This document shows, piece by piece, positions 55,486 to 64,000 of a DNA stretch of 64,000 nucleotides (positions are counted from its first letter, which is position 1; each line of letters opens with the position of its first letter). The stretch lies in contig NC_088311.1 in the NCBI RefSeq assembly GCF_910592395.1, forward strand, positions 15,380,501 to 15,444,500. The letters are read 5' to 3'. Position numbers and translations under genes: made by a program. The stretch comes from Lineus longissimus (Eukaryota; Nemertea; Pilidiophora; Heteronemertea; Lineidae). Under the pieces are notes generated by a model that was given only the letters and a program-made list of their open reading frames with translations, was not told the DNA's origin and ran no database searches.

Positions 55486-57946
55486 ATATGTAAAGAGAAA
55501 TCTCTAGTGAACTCATAAAACTGTTTGACATGGGGGAGCCCCCCCAAACCCCCGTCCTTCTGACATATTTAGCCAGTACATTGGGGGATGAGTCCCCCAA
55601 ACCCCCTCCCCCGTTCTTTGAAAGTGACAGGTTTTAGTCAGTACATTGGGGGGAAGGCCCATCCCCCCCCCCCCCCCCCCCCCCATTGGCCTCTAAAAAT
55701 AGAATTCCTTGGAGACGCTGAACAATAAGGCCCCATAAAGAAGTAGTCCCCGCCCCGGTAGCTGTCTCATATCTGCGGACAGTGACAGAAGCAGCTCTTT
55801 GTGGTGAAATAATAATTGAATTTTCCACCTGCTAGCCTAGATATTTGTGTATGTTTCTTCACCAGTTAGTTAATAACGAATTTTTGTAGCTGATATATTC
55901 TTAATTGTTTCAACGCGTTTTTTTTTATTCGTTTGGCGCCAAAATCAAGAATGGCAAATTTACAATCTTGACACTAGAGGCGCTGATGTCGTTCCGGAAC
56001 GGTAGATGCTAAATCGGATAGCCAGGCGGTACGGGAACTCCTGCACTCTGACCACGTGACCTACATCCCGGCACTGGGTCGAGTTTGGCAGTTACTAGAA
56101 ATCACGTGACTGGATCTGGATTTAGTAGTGTTAAAACTGACTTTTTTGAAGTAAAGTACGTAAATCGAGAAGAAGAGGACGTTTTCTTTGTCTGCAATGA
56201 AATGTCACGACTGGCTCCGCCGACGTTGTTGTACTGTATGTTCTAGCAGACGATTTTTAGATAAATGATGTCCCACACCCGCACTTCAGGACAGTGGCGC
56301 CGGTGTGAATAAATCTACTTGCGTGAATGGTCAATGGCTCATGACGTCATGAAATAATTGCGTCACGAGGAAGGAAACAATGGGAATCATGGTAACTGTG
56401 GTTGCGGTGCGTCGTGAAAGCAGGATCGGCAAGCGCGGCCCGTATGGAATGCGACAAACTGTACCGGAACCAGAATTGTCATGGGTCTGCACAAATTTTT
56501 TCACTGAGATTCGATGGACATGATGGATATATGAATTTTGTTAACACTTTATAACTCACACAACGTAGTGAGTGTAATGGTTACGTGTATGTATAAAGTG
56601 TAAACAAAATTCATATATCCATCATGTCCATCGAATCTGAAAAAAAAGTGCAGACCCATGACAGTTCCGGTTCCGGTACAGTTTGTCGCATTCCATACGG
56701 GCCGCGCTTGCCGATCCTGCTTTCACGACGCACCGCAACCACAGTTACCATGGATTCCCGTTGTTGACGCAATTATTTCATGACGTCATGAGCCATTGAC
56801 CAATCACGCAAGTAGATTTATTCACACCGGCGCCACTGTCTTGAAGTGTATCTAAAAATCGTCTGCTAGAACATACAGGACAACAACGTCGGCGGAGACA
56901 GTTGTGACATTTTATTGCAGACCAAAGCAAACGTCCTCTTCTTCTCGATTTACGTACTTTACTTCAAAAAAGTCAGTTTTAACACTACTGCACAAATATA
57001 GAGTGGTCATAAAGTTCCATTTGGATAGAGATTTGACGGACTGATTTGGAAATTCATTCCAACCATGCAACTGTTTCAGAAATGAGAAAAAGCTCCTGGG
57101 TGTCATGACATGCATGGTGTGTCTTGCCTCTGCATTTTTGTACTCGGACATGTCAGAGGGTTTTCAACTTTCATATCATTGAAGAAATAATTCATTCCAA
57201 TCTACAAGTATATCAATCACATCATTTATTTAAAAATCGTCTGCTAGGACATACAGGACAACGTCGGTGGAGACAGTTGTGACATTTCAACTTTCATTGC
57301 ATAGAGATTTGACGGACTGATTTGGAAATTCATTCCAACCATGCAACTGTTTCAGAAATTAGAAAAGCTCCTGGGTGTCATGACATGCATTCAATTATTA
57401 TTTCACCACAAAGAGCTGCTTCTTTCAGCAGATATGAGACAGCTACCGGGGCGGGGACTATTTCTTTATGGGGCCTTATTGTTCAGCGTCTCCAAGGAAT
57501 TCTATTTTTAGAGTCCAATGGGGGGGGGGGGGTTGGGGGGGGCCTTCCCCCCAATGTACTGACTAAAACCTGTCACTTTCAGAGAACGGGGGAGGGGGTT
57601 TGGGGGACTCATCCCCCAATGTACTGGCTATATATGTCAGAAGGACAGTTGTGTGAGTTCACTAGAGATTGCTCTTTACATATTACACACGTAACCATTA
57701 CACTCACTACGTTGCGTCACGAGGAAGGAAACAATGGGAATCATGGTAACTGTGGTTGCGGTGCGTCGTGAAAGCAGGATCGGCAAGCGCGGCCCGTATG
57801 GAATGCGACAAACTGTACCGGAACCAGAATTGTCATGGGTCTGCACAAATTTTTTCACTGAGATTCGATGGACATGATGGATATATGAATTTTGTCTACA
57901 CTTTATACACACGTAACCATTACACTCACTACGTTGTGTGAGTTAT
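55486..57946. mobile_element. Large head-to-head inverted repeat element with TIRs
   Basis: The left arm (55486-56550) is mirrored by 56589-57693. A third partial copy in the first orientation runs 57714-57900. The stretch 56551-57946 is bounded by ATAACTCACACAACGTAGTG and its exact inverse, and both inner ends share about 200 bases (GGACATGATGGATATATGAA, CGCGGCCCGTATGGAATGCG). Long C or G runs occur at 55659-55683 and 57521-57540. No transposase is seen; an acidic EVKYVNREEEDV-like frame near 56912-57151 is unassigned. Confidence 0.65.
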
Positions 57947-58121
57947 TATGAATAGACTTGTTCCCATATCTGGGTAAGGGTTGGCTGGTTTGTGCAAATC
58001 AACTTAACAGTGCCTCCTTTAATTCTCAACCCTCTTCCCCCACAATGATGGCTGCAGATGTCAGAAAGTTGACGGCCATGATGATGCTCAAATGAAATCG
58101 AGGCTGGAAAAACGTCCATAG

Positions 58122-58358
58122 GTGATGACTGACCGCGGTCGCCAGACATGCGACGGTCTTTCGGCATGTTCTACGGTTGGAGTCATGTCGAAAGTTCGCG
58201 TAATGGGGCGACCAAAAAGGGTCTCAAAAGCCGATCAGTGGCTATGGATTTCGCGTGAGACGCTAAGGATATGGAAAGTAATACGGAAGGAGTTGAATTT
58301 GAAGACAAATGATGAACTTGCCCAACATTTGGCCGACTTGTACTCCGAGAAAACAGCC
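58122..58358 (+). CDS. Candidate first exon, plus strand
   Basis: The frame from the ATG at 58122 (or 58185) encodes a basic segment (MGRPKRVSKADQWLWISRET) and WKVIRKELNLKTNDELAQHL, then ends at a strong donor GTGAGT (58359). The KRVSK...TxDELAxHL pattern resembles short N-terminal domains seen in many invertebrate predicted proteins of unknown role. The intron would contain the Harbinger element. No further exon lies in the window. Confidence 0.4.
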
Positions 58359-58800
58359 GTGAGTCATGCGATCTTTCATTCATGAGTTTTCGTAGTAAAT
58401 TCCATAGTAGTGACGTCACTCAATGATTGACAGCTAGGCGCCATGTTTCATTCATGCCTCGTTCTGATCACCCGATACGCGGGAAATGAAAACGAGGTCA
58501 TACGAACTGGCTGGGTGGTGTCAGTTCCCTTTAACATTGGAATAACGCTAAAAGCGATAGTTGGTTTTTAGGTTGGCCGTTAGGCGCCGCATGCTCATGT
58601 GCGCGTGTTAGCTGCACGCGCACTCGCTGCCCTGAGACTATGGCCCGTATTCAAGAACGTTCCTTTATCACTAAGGGAGACTTTAAACCAGACTTTAGCT
58701 TAATTTCATTTCAAGAACCATCCTTTGCCTCGGGCTAGAGGACTCCTTTAAATGTCTCCCTTGGCAAAGGTTGAGTCATTTCTAGAACACTCCTTTATTA

Positions 58801-59952
58801 GTGGAACTGCTTTATTTTGCCCTTAGGAGGCCTCTAAACGTAAGGTTGGTCTGGAGTAACCTTTATACCTCCTTTAGCAGCCAACGTGCAAAGACGTCTT
58901 CTGATATTTCAGCGACGGGTGATTATGTCAACCGACTACTACGTTTTTATGATGTCAATGTGGGTATGCCACGTATTCGGACACTGCTTCCTCAGTTTCG
59001 AGAGAATGATTTCAGTGAAAACGCCTTTTTTGATCGATTTCGGTTTACCAAGGATGGATTTAATCACCTAATGCACTTCATTGGCGATGACATTCCAGAA
59101 CCTGAGAACAATCGTGGACACCCCCTGTCACCAAGGACCTCAAGTGCTGGTTGCACTCCGTTACTATGCGACCGGTTCGTTTCAGATCGTTCACGGAGAT
59201 TTGCAAGGAGTGTCCCAGCCATCGGCTCTACGAATCGTCAAAAGTGTTTCAGGAGTGTTAGCAAGAAAACGGGCCGATGTAATTCGTTTTCCCATTGGAC
59301 AGGATGCTGTTGGAAATAAAAGGAAATTCTATGAAATGTATGGTTTTCCAGACGTGCTAGGTTGCATCGACGGAGTTCATGTGCCCATCCAAGCCCCAAG
59401 CTTGGAAGAACGTGAAATTTATAGATGTCGCAAGGGTTTCATGTCGCTGAATGTTCAAGGCATAGCGGACGCAGATCTGAAATTCATAAACATTGTTAAT
59501 CGATGGCCTGGGTCAACTCACGATTCACGTATTTTCGATAATAGCCGGATTTGTGTCCAGCTTGAACAACGCCAATTCAATAGCCTTCTGCTTGGAGATA
59601 AAGGCTACGCTTGCCTCCCATTTTTAATGACGCCATTTCGGAACCCAGCTGGCCGTGCAAAAAATCGATACAACAGATCACACAAGGGAACACGATGTGC
59701 AGTTGAAAGAATGTTCGGCATATGGAAACGAAAATTTCCGTGTTTGAAACAGGGTATACGAGTGAAGCTTGCTACAGCAATGTCTGTGATCACTGCGACT
59801 GCAGTATTGCACAATATTGCATTGATCTTAAGGAGCCAAATGTCGGTGAAGGGAATGAGGATGCGGAGCAAGATGACCTCGTAGTCCATAGGGATGATGA
59901 TGTCATGGGGGCTGCTATACGACAAACAATTGTTCAACAATATTTTCAGTAA
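58801..59952 (+). pseudogene. PIF/Harbinger transposase, two frameshifts
   Basis: A DDE nuclease that cuts the TIRs. The N-terminal part reads IRTLLPQFRENDFSENAFFD and LMHFIGDDIPEPENNRG. A shift near 59135 moves to the main frame (59081-59884). That frame holds the catalytic triad: Asp in GCIDGVHVPI (residue 97 of the frame), Asp in WPGSTHDSRIF (148) and Glu in CAVERMFGIW (209). Near 59830 a second shift recovers the acidic C-terminus (GNEDAEQDD, AIRQTIVQQYFQ) ending at 59952. Whether the gene starts at an ATG near 58801 or by splicing at TTTAGCAG (about 58880) is open. Confidence 0.85.
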
Positions 59953-60105
59953 GCACAATATTTATTGACAATTTTGTGGTGGACTGTACATGAACTTACA
60001 CATGTAAGGTAAACATTATTTCAAATTTGGTCTGCTGGTGATAGATCAATGCAATGTACGTACACCAAAGGGATTTAATTGTGCATCAAATGACAAGTTT
60101 TTATA

Positions 60106-61416
60106 TTACAACTCTGTATAAACCTGATGGAATAAATGAAAGTCCTCTACAGGATTGTTGTCTGTGGCGTTATGAACTGTGACTCCCTCAGATCCTCGAC
60201 TATTCAGCTTCCTCAAAAACGAATGCTGCAACTTGAACCCCTCCATCCGTTGTTCATGTTCCTCTTTTACAAATTTGATTTGGTTCTGCAGATGCGTCAT
60301 CCGGAACTCGTGCTCTTTCCTCTGCATTGCCAACGCTGAATCCACTGCATTTGCGCGGTTGGCTACGGCTAATGGAGACTTACTACAGGCACTCTTAACA
60401 TTGCGGGTACGGGGAGCTTCTTCAGTCTGGGGTGTGGCAGGCCGGTTCAAATTCTTCAATGACTTGGGATTCATCAGATTCATAGTCGTCAGGCTTTCCT
60501 GCACTAGCGCTAGCAGATGGGTTTGTTTTCTTGCCTGAAAAAAACGTTCCGCTTTTGATGAATACGATTTGTCATGTTCATTCAATAACAGCCTTGTACA
60601 TGTTTTAAGCCTCTTGTTTTAGCCAGAGGCAAAAATGAATTTAGTTTTTCATTTCATCCAGATAACTGCTGGATATTTGTTATTGTGGCTTCAATAAAGT
60701 TGGGGAACGTCCCTAAACTAACATGATTAATGCTCTTTAATTCAATGCGATATCATGTGTGCTAGGGATACGTGGTACTCTGAGGACAGAGCCATATTGG
60801 ACCAGTTACAGATGAAATTAAGAAAGGTGGGCGCAGGAGTGAAAAGAGTATAATATTAGTTACAAGGAATTTTGGTGATGAGTGTCATGAGAGTTGAGAC
60901 AGCAGCCAACACAATTGGCACACATATTTCGACATTAAAATAAATGATGAAGTATAAAATCACTACTTTACCTTCTGGGTTATGATAGCCTGTATCATCG
61001 TCAAAATCATTATCCAGTGGCTGTAGTACTTCTTTACAATACGATGCTACCATATGGGATACATCATCAGCTACAGAATCTTTCTCCATTGGTCCACCTC
61101 CTGTGAGTTGGCGACTTTTCTTTTCCTTTGCAACGACTTTCTTTGCCTTCAATTTCAAATTATCGATAACTTTCTTGAGCTGTGGAGCATCGCTAGGTTT
61201 GACACCTGGCTGCGCATTGAACTTTTTCGTAATTCTGTCCCAGGCTTCATTTTTGGCAGTCAGAACCTTGGCAGTATTTTCCCGCAGGTCTACTATTTTA
61301 TTTTCCTTTGTCACTAGTTGCATAAATAGCTGTTTTTCAATTTCGGTGAACTGCCGACGCGGTTTTGGGATTTTCCCGTCGTTATCCTGAGAACCTATTT
61401 TTCCTGTTTTCGGCAT
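60106..61416 (-). pseudogene. Harbinger Myb/SANT-like DNA-binding partner protein (two exons, frameshift)
   Basis: Exon 1 (61416-60972) starts at MPKTGKIG. It has a Myb/SANT-like helix set (FTEIEKQLFMQLVTKENKIV, AWDRITKKFNAQ) and then a Lys-rich stretch. The donor is GTAAAG. Exon 2 (60534-60106) follows acceptor TTTTTTTCAG in matching phase 1, reading KKTNPSASASAGKPDDYESD and then acidic sequence. A shift near 60435 moves to the frame with a charged coiled coil (MQRKEHEFRMTHLQNQIKFV) and the stop at 60106. In Harbinger elements this protein binds the ends and brings the transposase to the nucleus. Confidence 0.75.
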
Positions 61417-61765
61417 GTTCTGCAATTCACTACCATGTACAACAGCCACAGCAATACCAAATGAACTTTCCTGTACATGTTTTTTAAGTCTTAGCTGCAT
61501 ATGCTTATTTCAGATCAAGACAATTGCATAATACAACACTGGTAGGGAACTGCCATCTTCCTATTACCTCTGATCATTGGAAGGATAAAGGGACACTTTA
61601 GAAAATTTGAGGTGAAGGACGACCTTAACATAAGGGTGATAAAAGTGTTGTTCTTGAATACCATTTCATAAGGGAGCCTTTAGCAAAGGAACTCCTCTGT
61701 AAAGGAGGCCTTTATAAAGGCCTACTTAAGGCCTAATAAAGGAGGGTTCTCGAATACCCGCCTAT

Positions 61766-63085
61766 GTTTTTTAGGTGTTAATAAATGCACGTGTATAAAC
61801 ACAGAAATGACATGTCAGCCGGCTTTTTCAAACGAGGGAGATTGAACATGAAAACAAGACAAAACATAACACAAAATTTGCATCAATCGATATTAAACCG
61901 TGACCAGAGCCTTCATCATCGCAATGGATTGGGCTAGCTAGTAGAAATCCGAGAATGTCTGATTTAACGAGCATAAAATGTTAGAATCACGGTGCTACCC
62001 TGATCACGCCCACTTCTGTGTATTGTGAAATTTGTGTGTTCCAACACTAACCCTAACCCTGATAACCTCACCAGTTGCTCAAAAACTGCATTGATGGTTC
62101 GGTAAAGGTAGGGAATATAATAATATTACATGAAACATGGCTTTATATTGAAATACAAGTTTGTTCATATGATTTAAAGTCACTTAAGCTAAGGACACTT
62201 TCACTTTGTCACATCCTTCTTCCTTGTCTGTTTAGTGTTTTATCACTTTCTCTGATTTCATTTGTGATTTATCCCAAGGTCTATTGTTTTTCTGTTACAA
62301 ATGAGATATATAGTGTTCCTCTATGCATGGAAAACTGGTTTGAATGCAAAAACCACACTTGAGTTATTTTTTAACAAAAACAAATGATGTGGAAGACAAG
62401 TTTGTGACTGTCCTTCAGAAAATGGCATTTTCAACTCTTTGGGCACCACCAACAACCGAGAAAAATGTAAAAGACCGTTGGTCTTGAATAAGATCTGTGC
62501 AGAATTGAGAATATATCAGGATGGGATGAGATATATCAGTGGATGAGATGATCTTTCTTGGGCGTATTGCATTAGGTCTTATTTTGGCCCTTTTTGACCG
62601 ATCTAACCCTTATATTTTCTGTAATTCACACTGAACATCTTAGTTTTAGTGCGTTTCATCATTTGGAATCCCCTCATACCAAAGACAGATAAAAAGACTA
62701 TAATTCATAATTTTAGGTTTTTCGGTTAACTTTAACTGAAAGTCCTTATAGACCCCAACTCTTAGTACCTGATTTATCAGTCGAATAAGGCCAATATACT
62801 TTTTTTGGTGGAAATGATCTGAAACAATCATTTATTCATATAAAACTGGTATATATGTCCATCGCACGGTAAATTCTTTTTTAATTGAATTTTTTTTAAA
62901 ATAGCCCCCAAAAGGTACCCCGCCCAATATTGAAAGGGTCCATTTGAACCCTACAAACGTAGTCGATTTGCACCGAATGCTAAATAATGTCGAGATCTAT
63001 GCCCTACCAACAAAATATGATCAAAATGAAATGATTTTAGCTGTAATTTCAGCCATTATCTAAAGAGCCCCTTCCGCTGCCTCAT
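61766..63085. other. No gene or repeat recognised
   Basis: About 1.3 kb of AT-rich sequence with scattered short frames (such as 62075-62362). ACCCTAACCCT at about 62050 is only two telomere-like units. Confidence 0.35.
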
Positions 63086-64000
63086 TTCTGTTATTTTCCT
63101 GATAGAGACAAGTCTTCAGTGTGCTGTCCCAATCAATCAACAGGATAGTCTCATATAGATGATATTTATTGAGACTAGTATTCAGTGTGCCCTCCCAGTA
63201 AGTCAACAATATGTCGCATGGAGGTGTCACTTATGGACACAAGGCTGTCTTGTCTCAATAAGACAACAAGAAGAGGCAAGTCTTCAGTGTGCTCTCAAAT
63301 GGATGTCTTTTATGGAGACAAGTCTTCAATGTGCTGTCACAATCATCCAACAAGGTGTCCTCATACATACCTCACTTATGAAGACATGTCTTGTCTCAAT
63401 AGGACAACTAGATGGTCTAAAAGACATGTCCCTTTTTGAGGCAAGTCTTCAGTGTGCTCTCGAATGGATGTCTTTTATGGAGACAAGTCTTCATGTGCTG
63501 TCACAATCAGCCAACAAGGTGTCCTCATACAGATGTCACTTATGGAGACATGTCTTGTCCAAGCAGACAACAAGATGGTCTCATAGAGATGTCCTTTATG
63601 GACGCATATCTTCAGTGTGCGTGCTGCACCCAACAGACAACAAGGTGGTCTCACTGAGATGTCACTTATGGAGACTATGGTGTGCTGTCCTGATCGGACA
63701 AAAAGGGGATCACAAATGGATGTCCCTTACTGAGACATGTGTTCGGTGTGGTCTCAAAGGTATGTAGGCATGTCTTCAGTGTGGTGTCCCAATCGGTCAA
63801 CAATATTTTCTCATAGAGTCTAGAGAGTTCCTTATGGAGGGAAGTCTCCGGTGTGCAGTCCTAATCAGACACCAAGATGTTCTCAAAGAGATATTGCTTA
63901 TGGAGCCATGTCTTGGTGTGCAGTCTTTAATAGACAACAAGGTGGTCTCACAGAGATGTCACTGTGATACAAAGAAGAGTCGCAGAAATGAACTTTGGGT
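63086..64000 (+). repeat. Degenerate tandem array to the window edge
   Basis: Units contain TCTTCAGTGTGCTGTCCCAA, CAACAAGGTGGTCTCA and GATGTCACTTATGGAGACA, repeating at irregular spacings of roughly 40-120 bases. The 202-residue frame at 63159-63767 is a translation of these repeats and not a likely gene. The array continues beyond the window. Confidence 0.65.

Larger units (their letters stand above)
58639..61765. mobile_element. PIF/Harbinger DNA transposon, complete with TAT target duplication
   Basis: The left TIR starts GGCCCGTATTCAAGAACGTT (58642). The right end reversed reads GGCGGGTATTCGAGAACCCT (61762 leftwards). TAT flanks both sides (58639-58641, 61763-61765), the 3-bp size known for Harbinger. 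The 3.12-kb element carries a transposase on plus and a Myb-like protein on minus, convergently arranged. Both frames are broken, so this copy is probably inactive. Confidence 0.88.

Noticed and set aside
62045-62062. Telomere-like ACCCTAACCCT
   Set aside because: Only two units; not a telomeric array.
63159-63767. 202-residue plus ORF
   Set aside because: It is a translation of degenerate tandem DNA repeats that continue outside the frame.

Overview
This window is metazoan nuclear DNA. It shows split genes with GT/AG introns, many nested transposable elements and a low gene density. The element set is a DIRS retrotransposon, a helicase-endonuclease (Helentron-type) rolling-circle element, a PIF/Harbinger transposon, a Ty3/Gypsy remnant, a tRNA-type SINE and several inverted-repeat families. 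Together they suggest a marine invertebrate (lophotrochozoan or invertebrate deuterostome). I cannot name the species from sequence alone.

The main host gene is on the minus strand. Nine exons with mutually compatible splice phases run from 44.2 kb down to 7.4 kb. They encode SDS22-like 22-residue leucine-rich repeats with an LRR cap, then coiled coil, then an unrecognised domain. The introns are filled with transposons. Two further minus-strand candidate exons lie at 51.5 and 52.9 kb, and one plus-strand candidate first exon lies at 58.1 kb.

Layout: 0-1.8 kb, 3' end of a Gypsy element with its LTR; 3.4-3.6 kb, a TTAA-flanked MITE; 4.6-6.1 kb, a TIR element with a 6-bp target duplication; 9.0-15.4 kb, a structurally complete but frame-damaged DIRS element with inverted termini and internal complementary region; 15.8-16.3 kb, two foldback MITEs; 19.5-24.5 kb, a SINE and a Helentron helicase-endonuclease split by another insertion; 24.5-28.7 kb, a 110-bp satellite split by a 3.4-kb element; 33-50 kb, a mosaic of two repeat families including a three-level nest; 53-58 kb, several inverted-repeat elements; 58.6-61.8 kb, a PIF/Harbinger element with transposase and Myb-like partner; 63.1 kb to the end, a tandem array.

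The most interesting signal is a pair of abundant non-coding families. Family A starts with GGCCAGGGGCC and family B with AGGCCCAAGGGCCT. They share one architecture: a 5' GGCC hairpin followed by GCTCA; a body (302-bp tandem units in A); a GAC- or GGAT-rich microsatellite; GGACGCCA or a close variant; then a 3' end in GAGCTAAAAA or GAGCCAAAAA, usually a hairpin. Two empty target sites can be read directly, one inside the Helentron helicase frame and one inside the satellite. Neither shows a target duplication beyond 1-2 bases. This fits non-autonomous rolling-circle elements. The family A units also carry near-consensus CTCF-like motifs at exact 302-bp spacing, and all copies I saw of both families point the same way, antisense to the host gene.
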